A DNA stretch of 64,000 nucleotides from Bradyrhizobium cosmicum (GTDB lineage: Bacteria > Pseudomonadota > Alphaproteobacteria > Rhizobiales > Xanthobacteraceae), in assembly GCF_007290395.2 (NCBI RefSeq), contig NZ_CP041656.2:3224001-3288000 (forward strand), in the 5' to 3' direction. A program made the translations under genes and the position numbers. This document shows positions 26,536 to 35,185 of the stretch, piece after piece (position 1 is the first letter of the stretch; each line of letters opens with the position of its first letter). The notes under the pieces were generated by a model, which saw nothing but the letters and a program-made list of their open reading frames with translations, was not told the DNA's origin and did not search any database.

Positions 26536-27482
26536 CACGCGTTCGGCAAATTGCGGGCGAGCGCTTCGAGCACGGCCATGCGCACGGCCACGCCCATCTC
26601 CACCTGTTCGCGGATCAGCGATTGCGCGCCGTCGGCGACCGCGGTGTCGATCTCGACGCCGCGGTTCATGGGGCCGGGATGCATCACGAGCGCGTCCGGC
26701 TTGGCGTAGGCGAGCTTCTTCTGGTCGAGTCCGAAATAGTGGAAATATTCCGAGGTCGACGGCACGAAGGAGCCGTTCATGCGCTCGCGCTGGAGCCGCA
26801 GCATCATGACGATGTCGGCGCCGTTGAGCCCCTCGCGCATGTCGCGCGCCACCTCGACGCCCATCCGCTCGATGCCGGGCGGCAGCAGGGTGGAGGGGCC
26901 GACCACGCGGACGCGGGCGCCCATGGTGTTGAGCAGGATGATGTTGGAGCGGGCGACGCGCGAATGCAGCACGTCGCCGCAGATCGCGACCACGAGGCCC
27001 TCGATCCGGCCCTTGTTGCGGCGGATGGTGAGCGCATCGAGCAGCGCCTGGGTCGGATGCTCGTGCGCGCCGTCGCCGGCATTGATCACGGAACCGTCGA
27101 CCTTGCGGGCCAGCAGTTCCACCGCGCCCGAGGCGTGATGCCGGACCACCAGGATATCCGGGTGCATGGCGTTCAGCGTCATCGCGGTGTCGACCAGCGT
27201 CTCGCCCTTCTTGATGGACGAGGAGGACACCGACATGTTCATGACGTCGGCGCCGAGCCGCTTGCCGGCGAGCTCGAACGAGGACTGGGTCCGGGTCGAG
27301 GCCTCGAAGAACAGGTTCACCTGCGTCCGTCCACGCAGGACGGTACGCTTCTTGTCAACCTGGCGGTTGAGCTCGACATATTCTTCGGACAGGTCGAGCA
27401 GGCCGGTGATGTCGGCCGCGGAAAGGCCCTCGATGCCCAGCAAATGCCGGTGGCCGAGGACGAAGGTCGATTTGGATGTCAT
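26535..27482 (-). CDS. pyrB: Aspartate carbamoyltransferase catalytic subunit
   Basis: A 315-residue enzyme joining carbamoyl phosphate and aspartate, the committed step of pyrimidine synthesis. The carbamoyl-phosphate loop is [20 protein letters not shown] (STRTQ instead of STRTR), followed by [13 protein letters not shown] and the aspartate-binding region; [15 protein letters not shown] ends the domain pattern. The start is ATG 27482 ([20 protein letters not shown]); the frame stays open upstream but without family similarity. It is coupled to the pyrC-like gene by a TGATG junction. Confidence 0.96.
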   Translation of the reverse strand: MTSKSTFVLGHRHLLGIEGLSAADITGLLDLSEEYVELNRQVDKKRTVLRGRTQVNLFFEASTRTQSSFELAGKRLGADVMNMSVSSSSIKKGETLVDTAMTLNAMHPDILVVRHHASGAVELLARKVDGSVINAGDGAHEHPTQALLDALTIRRNKGRIEGLVVAICGDVLHSRVARSNIILLNTMGARVRVVGPSTLLPPGIERMGVEVARDMREGLNGADIVMMLRLQRERMNGSFVPSTSEYFHYFGLDQKKLAYAKPDALVMHPGPMNRGVEIDTAVADGAQSLIREQVEMGVAVRMAVLEALARNLPNA

Positions 27483-27644
27483 TAAAGCGAGAGCTATAGG
27501 CGGGGATGGCGGGGGGGGCAAGCCACAAATCCGGCCTGCGGACTTATCCACGGTGCAATGCATGCAAGGGGGCGCCGCCGGCCTGTGTCCGGGGCTGCCG
27601 CTTTGCGCTAGACTCGTGCCATTCGTTGCGTCACGGACCGGGTT

Positions 27645-29048
27645 ATGACGAGCATGCGGTATTTTAGTCGACTGGCGCGCAATGTTGCTGCGCTGGCAGC
27701 CGCATGTGTGGTCGGCCTGGCGGCGCCGGCGCTGGCGGACAAGCGCGTCGCGCTCGTGATCGGCAATGATCTCTATCCGAATTTGCCTGTGGACCGGCAG
27801 CTGAAGAAGGCGGCCAATGATGCGACCAGCGTCGCGGACGCGTTGCGGGCGCTCCAGTTCGAGATCGTATTGGGGACCAATCTCGGCCGTCAGGGCATGA
27901 TCGACCGGCTTTCGGATTTCACCGCGCGGCTCGAGCCAGGCGATACGGCTGCGGTGTTCTATGCGGGACATGGCGTTGCGATCGGGGGTGTGAATTATCT
28001 CGTGCCGAGCGACGTGCCTGCCGTCACCGAGGGCGCCGAAGCGCGGGTGCGCGGTGCCTCGATCGCCGAGCCCGACGTGATTGCGGAGCTGCAGGCGAAG
28101 TCGGTGCGCGTCGCCTTCGTCGTCATCGATGCCTGCCGCGACAACCCGTTTCCGCGCGCCGCGGGGCGTTCGATCGGGAACACGCGGGGCCTCGCCGATG
28201 CTCGGCCCGCGCGCGGGATCTTCACGCTCTATTCCGCAGGCATCGGCCAGACCGCGCTCGACCAGCTGGGCAGCAACGATCCGGCGCATAATTCGGTGTT
28301 CACGCGAATCTTCGTCGAGCAATTGAAGCGACCCGAACTGCATCTCGGCGATCTCGCCGTCGAGGTGCGCGAGCGCGTGGCGGCGCTGGCGCTGACGGCG
28401 AGCGACCGTGCAGGACAACCCGCGCCGCACGAGCAGACGCCGGCCTATTATGACCAGACGCTCGGCGGACGGATATTTCTCTGGGCGCCGCTGTCGTCGG
28501 AACAGGCCGTGGCTGGCATGCTGGTGAAACCACCGGCAAAGCCTGCCGTCGCGGAGCGCGCGGCGATGCGGCCGCCGCGTCCGTCCGCGCCCGGCGAAAG
28601 CTGCGCCCGCAGCGGCTTTGAAACTTATTGCGTCAGCTCGATGCTGAAGCCGCAATTCGGCAATTCATATGGCGCATCGAATCTGTTCGACGCGTCGACC
28701 GGGACCGCCTGGGTCGAAGGCGCCTCGGGCAACGGGATCGGCGAATGGATCACGGTCGAGTTCGAAACCCTGCGTCGGGTCAAGTCGATCCACGTGCAGA
28801 ACGGTTACCAGAAGAACCAGGACATCTTCGCCAAGAACAACAGGGTCCGTCAGATCCGCGTGCTGTTCTCGGGCGGCGAGTCGCAGATCTTCATCCTCGA
28901 CGACAAGCTGTCGGCGCAGCTGTTGACGTTGCGGCCGCAGGTCTCGGCCTATTGGATGCAATTCATCATCGACGACGTCTGGGCCGGCAACAAATACACA
29001 GACACCGCGATCACGAAGCTGCTGGTCAACTCGGATCCGGTGCAATGA
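27645..29048 (+). CDS. Secreted caspase-like (C14) protein with C-terminal discoidin/NADase-type glycan-binding domain
   Basis: A 467-residue protein. The signal peptide ([15 protein letters not shown]) is cleaved near residue 31. The caspase-like domain follows with [12 protein letters not shown], His109 in FYAGHG and Cys164 in [12 protein letters not shown]. After a Pro/Ala linker (about 300-325) comes a C-terminal domain (about 330-460) with [30 protein letters not shown] and [12 protein letters not shown], which I associate with NADase-type glycan-binding (F5/8C-like) modules. It probably acts in the periplasm or cell envelope. Its stop overlaps the start of the D-Ala-D-Ala dipeptidase gene (ATGA). 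Confidence 0.88.
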   Translation: MTSMRYFSRLARNVAALAAACVVGLAAPALADKRVALVIGNDLYPNLPVDRQLKKAANDATSVADALRALQFEIVLGTNLGRQGMIDRLSDFTARLEPGDTAAVFYAGHGVAIGGVNYLVPSDVPAVTEGAEARVRGASIAEPDVIAELQAKSVRVAFVVIDACRDNPFPRAAGRSIGNTRGLADARPARGIFTLYSAGIGQTALDQLGSNDPAHNSVFTRIFVEQLKRPELHLGDLAVEVRERVAALALTASDRAGQPAPHEQTPAYYDQTLGGRIFLWAPLSSEQAVAGMLVKPPAKPAVAERAAMRPPRPSAPGESCARSGFETYCVSSMLKPQFGNSYGASNLFDASTGTAWVEGASGNGIGEWITVEFETLRRVKSIHVQNGYQKNQDIFAKNNRVRQIRVLFSGGESQIFILDDKLSAQLLTLRPQVSAYWMQFIIDDVWAGNKYTDTAITKLLVNSDPVQ

Positions 29049-29818
29049 TCGCAAAGCCGGCAATCATAGAGCGCGCGGCGCTCGTCGTGCTGCTTGCGAT
29101 GTCGACCCTCGCGCCGGCGCGAGCCCAGACATTGCCTGGTGGGTTCGTCTATCTCAGAGACATCGATCCCACGATCATCCAGGACATCCGCTACGCCACC
29201 TCGAACAATTTCGTCGGCCGTCCGCTCGCGGGCTACGGCGCCGGCGAGTGCGTGGTGAAGCGCGAGGTTGGGCTGCGGCTGAAGGCGGTTCAGCAGGAAT
29301 TGGCGGCGCAGAACCTGTCGCTGAAAATGTTCGACTGCTACCGGCCGGCGCGGGCCTCGCTCGACATGGTGAAGTGGTCGCAGAACGGCCGCGAGACGGC
29401 CGCCGAGCGGCGCTACAATCCCAAAATTCCCAAGACCGAGCTGTTCCGGCTTGGCTACATCGCGAGCCGCTCGCAGCATTCCACCGGCGCGGCGCTGGAC
29501 CTGACGCTGGTCGACCTGAAGGCTGACAATTCCGGCAAGTACGATCCGTCGAAAACCTATGCCGACTGCACGGCGCCGGTTGAGGCGCGGCTGCCAGAGG
29601 GCAGCGTCGACATGGGCACCGGCTATGACTGCACCGACACGAAAGGCCATACTGCGGCACCGTCGATCACGCCGGAACAACGCGCCTGGCGCAGGCGGCT
29701 GGTGGCTACGATGGCGAAGCAAGGCTTTGTGAACTATTCGAAGGAGTGGTGGCATTTTTCGCTGCCTGGGGCCGGCGGGGCAGCCTATGATTTCCCGATC
29801 CAGCCGCGACGGAACTGA
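29045..29818 (+). CDS. Secreted D-Ala-D-Ala dipeptidase (VanX/DdpX-like, M15)
   Basis: A 257-residue zinc peptidase. An N-terminal signal peptide (ALVVLLAMSTLAPARA) is followed by DIDPTIIQDIRYATSNNFVG, FDCYRPARA, the zinc motif SRSQHSTGAALDLTLVD and EWWHFSLPG, the VanX/DdpX hallmarks. It cleaves D-Ala-D-Ala or a related dipeptide in the periplasm. The ATG overlaps the caspase-like stop codon, so the two are translated together. This suggests a shared envelope or peptidoglycan-linked task; no van cluster is present. Confidence 0.92.
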   Translation: MIAKPAIIERAALVVLLAMSTLAPARAQTLPGGFVYLRDIDPTIIQDIRYATSNNFVGRPLAGYGAGECVVKREVGLRLKAVQQELAAQNLSLKMFDCYRPARASLDMVKWSQNGRETAAERRYNPKIPKTELFRLGYIASRSQHSTGAALDLTLVDLKADNSGKYDPSKTYADCTAPVEARLPEGSVDMGTGYDCTDTKGHTAAPSITPEQRAWRRRLVATMAKQGFVNYSKEWWHFSLPGAGGAAYDFPIQPRRN

Positions 29819-29837
29819 GTCCGCGCCGAGGAAGCAG

Positions 29838-31481
29838 ATGACCCAGCCAAGCTTTGCGACCCATGAGGTCTTCAACCAGTCGCCGCCGTTCGAGGACGTC
29901 GACCTGTTCGCCGTGGACCGTCCGCTGGTCGACGCGGTGAAGGCCAATGGCGGCGCGACGGCGGAGCGCGAGCTGTCGCAGTTCGGCAAGACCTGGGGCT
30001 CGGCCGCGATGGCCGATCGCGGGCGCCTGGCGAACGAGAATATACCGAAGCTGCGCACCTTCGACGCCAAGGGCAATCGCCGCGACCAGGTCGAGTTTCA
30101 TCCGGCCTATCACGAGCTGATGGCGCACAGCGCGCAGGGCGGCGTGCACAATTCGACGTGGACCACGGATGGCAAGCCGGCCGGCGATGCCGCCGAGGTC
30201 ATCCGCGCCGCAAAATTCTACATGGCCTCGCAGGTCGAGACCGGCCATCTCTGTCCGATCACAATGACGCGCGCCTCTGTCGGCGCGCTGGCGATGCAGC
30301 CGGACCTGCTTGGCAAGGTGATGCCGGTGCTTTCGATCAAGAGCTACGATTCCACGTTCGCGCCGTGGTGGGAGAAGCGCGGCATGACGCTCGGCATGGG
30401 CATGACCGAGAAGCAGGGCGGCACCGACGTTCGCGCCAACATGACGCGCGCGGTGCGGGACGGGAACGCCTACCGTATCACCGGCCATAAATGGTTCATG
30501 TCGGCGCCGATGTGCGACGCATTCCTGGTGCTGGCGCAAGCCGAGGAGGGGCTGACCTGCTTCTTCATGCCGCGCTTTGCGCCGGATGGGTCGGTCAACG
30601 CGATCCAGTTCCAGCGGCTGAAGGACAAGCTCGGCAATCGTTCGAACGCCTCCTCGGAAGTCGAGTTCACAGGTGCGTATGCCGAACGGGTCGGCGAGGA
30701 GGGCAAGGGCATCCGCACCATCATCCAGATGGTGCAGCTGACGCGGCAGGATTGCGCTATTGCCTCCACCGGCCTGATGCGCTCGGGGCTCGCACATGCG
30801 CTGCATCACGCCCGTCACCGCAGCGTGTTCCAGAAGCATCTAGCCGACCAGCCGCTGATGCAGGCGGTGCTGTCGGACATGGCCTTGCATGTCGAGGCGA
30901 GCACGGCGCTGGTGATGCGGCTTTGCCGTGCCTTCGACCGCACGCCGTACGATGCGGCCGAGGCCGCCTATATGCGGCTGCTGACGCCCGCGATCAAATA
31001 CTGGACCTGCAAGAGCGCGCCGGCGTTTCTCTATGAGGCGATGGAGTGCCTCGGCGGCAATGGCTATGTCGAGGACGGCATCCTCGCGCGCCACTACCGG
31101 GAATCGCCGGTCAACGCGATCTGGGAAGGCTCCGGCAACGTGATGTGCCTCGACGTGCTGCGCGCGCTCGCGCGCGAGCCAGAGGCGGCGATGGCTGTGC
31201 TGCAATCGCTGGCGGCCGAGACCAAGGGGCTGCCCGGGGCAAGCGAGGCCGCCGCGTTCGTCGGCAAGACGTTCCGCCGCGCCGACGGCGAGCGCGTCGC
31301 GCGCCTCGCAGTCGAGAAGCTGGCGCTGCTTGCGGCTGCCGCCGCGCTCAACGGCGTAACACCACGTCATGCCGAGCTGTTCGCCGCCACGCGGCTTGCC
31401 GCCAATCATGCCAGCATGTATGGCGCGGTGGAGTTGGAGACCGGCGACGTGCGTGCTTTGCTGGAGCGGGCGCTGCCTTGA
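29838..31481 (+). CDS. aidB: AidB-type acyl-CoA dehydrogenase
   Basis: A 547-residue flavoprotein that matches E. coli AidB along its length: T-H-E-V-F-N-Q near the N-terminus, CPITMTRASVGAL, GMGMTEKQGGTDVRAN, HKWFMSAPMCDAFLVLAQ, RLKDKLGNRSNASSEVEF and SPVNAIWEGSGNVMCLDVLR. AidB binds DNA and FAD and is linked to protection against alkylation; its in vivo substrate is unsettled. GAGGAAG precedes ATG 29838. It lies 19 bp after the dipeptidase gene on the same strand. No ada or alkB is nearby. Confidence 0.93.
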   Translation: MTQPSFATHEVFNQSPPFEDVDLFAVDRPLVDAVKANGGATAERELSQFGKTWGSAAMADRGRLANENIPKLRTFDAKGNRRDQVEFHPAYHELMAHSAQGGVHNSTWTTDGKPAGDAAEVIRAAKFYMASQVETGHLCPITMTRASVGALAMQPDLLGKVMPVLSIKSYDSTFAPWWEKRGMTLGMGMTEKQGGTDVRANMTRAVRDGNAYRITGHKWFMSAPMCDAFLVLAQAEEGLTCFFMPRFAPDGSVNAIQFQRLKDKLGNRSNASSEVEFTGAYAERVGEEGKGIRTIIQMVQLTRQDCAIASTGLMRSGLAHALHHARHRSVFQKHLADQPLMQAVLSDMALHVEASTALVMRLCRAFDRTPYDAAEAAYMRLLTPAIKYWTCKSAPAFLYEAMECLGGNGYVEDGILARHYRESPVNAIWEGSGNVMCLDVLRALAREPEAAMAVLQSLAAETKGLPGASEAAAFVGKTFRRADGERVARLAVEKLALLAAAAALNGVTPRHAELFAATRLAANHASMYGAVELETGDVRALLERALP

Positions 31482-31504
31482 AAGGGACAGGCGCTCTCCA
31501 CTCC

Positions 31505-31588
31505 GTCATGGCCGGGCTTGACCCGGCCATCCACGTCTTGTGGAGCGTCACGAAGAACGTGGATGCCCGGGACAAGCCCGGGCATGAC
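31505..31588. repeat. Palindromic repeat family D (GTCATGGCCGGGCTTG...CAAGCCCGGGCATGAC)
   Basis: An 84-bp imperfect palindrome. The outer arms pair GTCATG with CATGAC and GGGCTTG with CAAGCCC; the inner arms pair CCACGTCTT with AGAACGTGG. Single copy in this window. It lies between aidB and the CPBP protease gene. Confidence 0.8.
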
Positions 31589-31628
31589 GATCTTTCGATG
31601 TTTCGCCGTTTGTAACGAAAGCCCTTCA

Positions 31629-32393
31629 ATGGACTCCCTCAATCCCGATCTGCCGCCGCTGACAGTGACGCCGGTGCCGCCGCGCGTCTGGAAGTTCTGG
31701 GGCACGGCGCTGTGGGGCCTCTTCATTTTTGCCGCGATGTTCGTCGGGCAGATCGGCGGCGTCGCCCTGCTGGTCGCGCTGCGCGGCCTGCCGATGGACC
31801 TTGCCTCGATCCAGCTCGTCGGTCGCGAGCCGCAGGCGCTCGCGCTGTCGGTGACCATGGGCCTGCCGGCGACGCTTGTCGCGGTGTGGCTCGCCATCCG
31901 CATCAAGAAGGCGTCCTTCGTCGATTACCTCGCGCTGCATTGGCCGTCCTGGAAGCAGCTGCTGCTCGGGGCCGTCGGGCTTATCCTGATCGTGGTGGCG
32001 TGGGAGACGATATCGCGAAGCCTCGGACGCGAGGCGACACCCGGATTCATGACCGATCTGTTGAAATCGGGCCGTGATAAGGGGGCGGCTCTGCTGCTGC
32101 TGTTCGCTTTCAGCGTGGCCGCGCCGATGTCGGAAGAAGTTCTGGCGCGCGGCTTCCTCTATCGCGGCTGGTCGGCGAGCTTCCTGCGCGTTCCCGGCGC
32201 GATCATCCTGTCGTCGCTGCTGTGGACGGTCGTGCATCTGCAATACGACATGTACTTCCTCGCCGAGGTCTTCAGCATCGGCCTGTGGTTCGGCTACATG
32301 CGCTACCGCTCTGGCTCGCTCTGGCTCACCATCCTGCTGCACGCGCTGAACAACCTGACGGCGGTGGTGCTGACGATGTGGCTGGGGAGCTAA
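31629..32393 (+). CDS. CPBP family intramembrane metalloprotease
   Basis: A 254-residue polytopic protein. The CPBP (Rce1/Abi) motifs are present: APMSEEVLARGFLYRG (EExxxR), the H in WTVVHLQYD, and LLHALNN. About seven hydrophobic segments. Family members are membrane-embedded glutamate-dependent proteases, some linked to bacteriocin self-immunity. The ATG at 31629 begins MDSLNPDLPPLTV; an upstream in-frame ATG lies inside repeat D and was rejected. No bacteriocin genes are visible nearby. Confidence 0.9.
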   Translation: MDSLNPDLPPLTVTPVPPRVWKFWGTALWGLFIFAAMFVGQIGGVALLVALRGLPMDLASIQLVGREPQALALSVTMGLPATLVAVWLAIRIKKASFVDYLALHWPSWKQLLLGAVGLILIVVAWETISRSLGREATPGFMTDLLKSGRDKGAALLLLFAFSVAAPMSEEVLARGFLYRGWSASFLRVPGAIILSSLLWTVVHLQYDMYFLAEVFSIGLWFGYMRYRSGSLWLTILLHALNNLTAVVLTMWLGS

Positions 32394-32414
32394 CCCCGCG
32401 GCTGCCTCATCCTC

Positions 32415-32500
32415 CGTCATTGCGAGCGCAGCGAAGCAATCCAGAGTCCTTCCGCGGAGGCAGTCTGGATTGCTTCGTCGCTTCGCTCCTCGCAATGACG
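32415..32500. repeat. Palindromic repeat family A, copy 2
   Basis: 86 bp starting CGTCATTGCGAGCGCAGCG and ending CGCAATGACG, with inner AATCCAGAG and CTGGATT arms. It is clearly the same element as 7821-7910 and 63846-63925. It lies between the convergent CPBP and AEC genes, where it could also act as a transcript end hairpin. Confidence 0.88.
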
Positions 32501-32530
32501 AGGTGGGACCTGCGCTGCAATGACGGGGGT

Positions 32531-33454
32531 CTACGCCACCAGCGCGATCGCTATCGGCATCGTGATTGCCGCCAGAATCGTCTGCAACGTGATGATCTGC
32601 GCCAGCAGCGGGGCGTCGCCGCCCATCTGGCGGGCCAGCACGTAGGCGCTGGGCGAGGTCGGAACCGCCGCGCAGATCGCGACAATGGCGAGGCTGTTGC
32701 CGGACAGACCAAACCACACGGCAAGCGCCAGCGCGAGCACCGGCATCAGCACGAGCTTGAACGTCACGCCGAGCGTCGCGCTGACGCTGGGATGGAATAG
32801 GCCCTTGAGCTGCAGGCCCGCGCCGGTGACGAGCAGGCCTATCGCGAGCGAGGAACGGCCGAGCGCATCGGCGACCTCATGCCAGATTTTCGGCAGCGGC
32901 ATATGGACGACGTTGATGACGAGACCGATGACACAGGCCCAGATCAGGGGATTGCGGATCACCGTCATGACGATGGCGCGCGCCGATTGCTTCTCGGGCG
33001 AGGCATAATGCGCGAGCACGGCGACGCTGAACACGTTGACCAGCGGAATGATTGCGACCATCGCGACCGAGGCCAGCGCCAGTCCGACGTCGCCGAACAT
33101 GTTGGCGGACACCGACAGCGCCACGTAGGTCTGCCAGCGCGTCGCCCCCTGGAAGATCGAGGTGAAGGCAGGACCGTCGATGTCGAGCCGGGCGAGAGCC
33201 GGGCGGAGCGCGAGGCAGAGCAGGGACATCACCAGCGCCGACAGCAGCAGCGCGCCGCCGACGCCGGCGACCGGCACTTTCGTAAGATCGGCCTTCACCA
33301 GCGTCTGGACCAGCAGCATCGGAAACAGCACGTAATAGGTCAGCCGTTCCAACCCGTGCCATTGCGTGTCCAGCCGCATCAGACTGTGCCTCAGCACCAC
33401 GCCGAGCACGATGAGGATGAAGACCGGGAGCAGCGCCGCGATCACGACGGCCAT
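32531..33454 (-). CDS. AEC family transporter (auxin efflux carrier-like)
   Basis: A 307-residue membrane protein with about ten helices in two halves. The N-terminal segment (AALLPVFILIVLGVVLR) and the closing IVAICAAVPTSPSAYVLARQMG, then ITLQTILAAITMPIAIAL, are typical of AEC permeases such as malate/malonate or small-acid carriers. It starts 3 bp after the ruvX stop on the same strand, so the two are likely co-transcribed although functionally unrelated. The substrate is unknown. Confidence 0.92.
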   Translation of the reverse strand: MAVVIAALLPVFILIVLGVVLRHSLMRLDTQWHGLERLTYYVLFPMLLVQTLVKADLTKVPVAGVGGALLLSALVMSLLCLALRPALARLDIDGPAFTSIFQGATRWQTYVALSVSANMFGDVGLALASVAMVAIIPLVNVFSVAVLAHYASPEKQSARAIVMTVIRNPLIWACVIGLVINVVHMPLPKIWHEVADALGRSSLAIGLLVTGAGLQLKGLFHPSVSATLGVTFKLVLMPVLALALAVWFGLSGNSLAIVAICAAVPTSPSAYVLARQMGGDAPLLAQIITLQTILAAITMPIAIALVA

Positions 33455-33457
33455 GGA

Positions 33458-33949
33458 TCAGACGGCCCCCGGGCTGGCGCGAAGATTGGCGAGGCGGTCG
33501 AGCGCGCCTTGCAGGATGAAGATCGCGGCGTGCTCGTCGATCACCTCCGCGCGCTTGGCGCGGCTGACATCCATCCCGATCAGCTCGCGCTCGACCGCCG
33601 CGGTCGAAAGACGCTCGTCCCACAGGCCGATCGGGAGCGCGGTCAGCCCGGCGAGATTGCGGGCAAACGCCCGCGTCGACTGCGCGCGCGGGCCTTCGCT
33701 GCCGTCCATGTTGATGGGCAGGCCGAGCACGAAGCCGACCGCCTTGCGCTCGGCCGCGATCGCAAGCAGCCGGGCGGCATCCTGCTTGAACGCCTTGCGC
33801 TGGATCGTCTCGACGCCGGTTGCTAACCGCCGGTCGGGGTTGGATACGGCGACGCCGATGGTTTTTGTGCCGAGATCAAGGCCGACCAACCCGCCGCGCT
33901 CGGGCCAGTGGGTTGCAGCATCGACCAGGGGCAGGATAAGAGCCGGCAT
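33458..33949 (-). CDS. ruvX: Putative pre-16S rRNA nuclease / Holliday junction resolvase RuvX (YqgF)
   Basis: A 163-residue RNase H-like protein: GLVGLDLGTKTIGVAVSNPD (first catalytic Asp), VGFVLGLPINMDGSEGPRAQ, WDERLSTAAVERELI and VIDEHAAIFILQGALD. E. coli YqgF is required for 16S 5'-end maturation. The ATG at 33949 was chosen; a GTG at 33967 is an alternative. In relatives it lies divergent from gatC; here LysR and two nitronate monooxygenase genes are interposed. Confidence 0.94.
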   Translation of the reverse strand: MPALILPLVDAATHWPERGGLVGLDLGTKTIGVAVSNPDRRLATGVETIQRKAFKQDAARLLAIAAERKAVGFVLGLPINMDGSEGPRAQSTRAFARNLAGLTALPIGLWDERLSTAAVERELIGMDVSRAKRAEVIDEHAAIFILQGALDRLANLRASPGAV

Positions 33950-33993
33950 GGGACTAGCGCTTATCACGCGTCGCGCCGCGGAGTGAACCCGGA

Positions 33994-34212
33994 ATGATGG
34001 ATGCGCTGACTTTATTCGGCCTGTTTGCCGTGACCGCGATGCTGGTCACCTACGCGCTGGAGGACCGCAGCCACTGGTTCGTGCTGGTGTTCGCGGTGTC
34101 CTGTGCGCTCGGCTCAGCCTACGGCTTCCTGCAGGGCGCCTGGCCGTTCGGCGTGGTCGAGGCGATCTGGGCCGTCGTCGCACTGCGGCGGTGGCATCTC
34201 AGGCCGCGATGA
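33994..34212 (+). CDS. Small two-helix membrane protein
   Basis: A 72-residue protein with two or three hydrophobic stretches (LTLFGLFAVTAMLVTYAL; WFVLVFAVSCALGSAYGFL; VVEAIWAVVAL) and a basic C-tail. It looks like the many short membrane proteins of unknown function in Bradyrhizobium. It is divergent from ruvX (44 bp) and its 3' end overlaps the LysR gene by 14 nt in the convergent sense. An in-frame ATG at 33997 is an equally good start. Confidence 0.7.
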   Translation: MMDALTLFGLFAVTAMLVTYALEDRSHWFVLVFAVSCALGSAYGFLQGAWPFGVVEAIWAVVALRRWHLRPR

Positions 34213-35089
34213 CCTGATCGTCCCTCTTCAGGCAGGAGATGAAGCCATTCAACGCGCTGTATTGATGTCCGGCGCTGCGCTGGATGAAGAGCGTCTCGAC
34301 GCGCGCGTGCAGGGGGCTCAACGCGTGGATCGACACGCTGCCGTTCATCGCGCTGCGCTCGACGACAGTGCGCGGCAAAAGCGTGACGCCCATGTCGGCG
34401 GCCACGCAGCCGATCATGCCGTCGAGCGTGCCGAGTTCGAAGCGCGCCGCCGAGGGCCAGCCGAACTCGACGAAGATCTGTTCGAGACGCTGGCGGTAGG
34501 TGCAGCCGGTGCGGAACACCAGGGCGGTCGGACCGGACTCCGGCGTTCCGGCGCGCAGCTCGGCGAGCGAGCTCCAGCGCCGCGCGCTGACCAGCACCAG
34601 CTCTTCGCGGAAGGCGCTGGTCGCGGTGAGGTCGGCATGCGCGATGGGACCTGCGACGAAGGCACCGTCGAACGTACCTTCAAGCACGCCGGCGACGAGG
34701 TCCGCTGTGGTAGCCGTGCGCAGGCTCAGCCGCACGGCCGGGAAGCGGCGGTGGAAATCGGCCAGCAGGGGCGGCAGCCGCACCGCGGCGGTCGTCTCCA
34801 TCGAACCGATCGCCAGCGGCCCCTTCGGCTCGCCATCGTCGCGCGCGGCGAGCACGGCCTCGCGCGACAGCGCCGCCATCCGCTGCGCGTAAGGCAAAAG
34901 GCGCTTGCCGGCGCCGGTCAGCGTCATGCCGCGGCTGTGGCGTTCGAACAGCGGCGTGCCGATCTCGGCCTCCAGCGCCTTCACGCGCTGAGTGACGTTG
35001 GATTGCACTGTGTTGAGCTCTTCGGCGGCACGCGTGATGCCGCCGGTGCGGGCGACCGCGGCGAAGGTCTGGATGTCGCTGAGTTCCAT
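34199..35089 (-). CDS. LysR family transcriptional regulator
   Basis: A 296-residue regulator. The N-terminal helix-turn-helix reads MELSDIQTFAAVARTGGITR, then AAEELNTVQSNVTQRVKALE and FERHSRGMTLTGAGKRLLPY. The substrate-binding domain starts near residue 90 (PLAIGSMETTAAVRLPPLLA). The true start is ATG 35089; the frame is open further upstream but is not LysR-like. It is divergent from the first nitronate monooxygenase gene with a 96-bp gap, so it probably regulates it. Confidence 0.94.
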   Translation of the reverse strand: MELSDIQTFAAVARTGGITRAAEELNTVQSNVTQRVKALEAEIGTPLFERHSRGMTLTGAGKRLLPYAQRMAALSREAVLAARDDGEPKGPLAIGSMETTAAVRLPPLLADFHRRFPAVRLSLRTATTADLVAGVLEGTFDGAFVAGPIAHADLTATSAFREELVLVSARRWSSLAELRAGTPESGPTALVFRTGCTYRQRLEQIFVEFGWPSAARFELGTLDGMIGCVAADMGVTLLPRTVVERSAMNGSVSIHALSPLHARVETLFIQRSAGHQYSALNGFISCLKRDDQVIAA

Positions 35090-35185
35090 GGCGTCGTTTC
35101 GTTTTTGTGATGACAGCGTTCGCGATAATTCATTTTTCGAGAATGTTAGTCGCGCGTAGTCTCGCTGTCCAGACGGGGAGAAACG

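Noticed and set aside
27483..28655. In-frame 5' extension of pyrB over the caspase-like gene
   Set aside because: The ATG at 27482 begins the conserved PyrB sequence and the extension is antisense to a clear gene.
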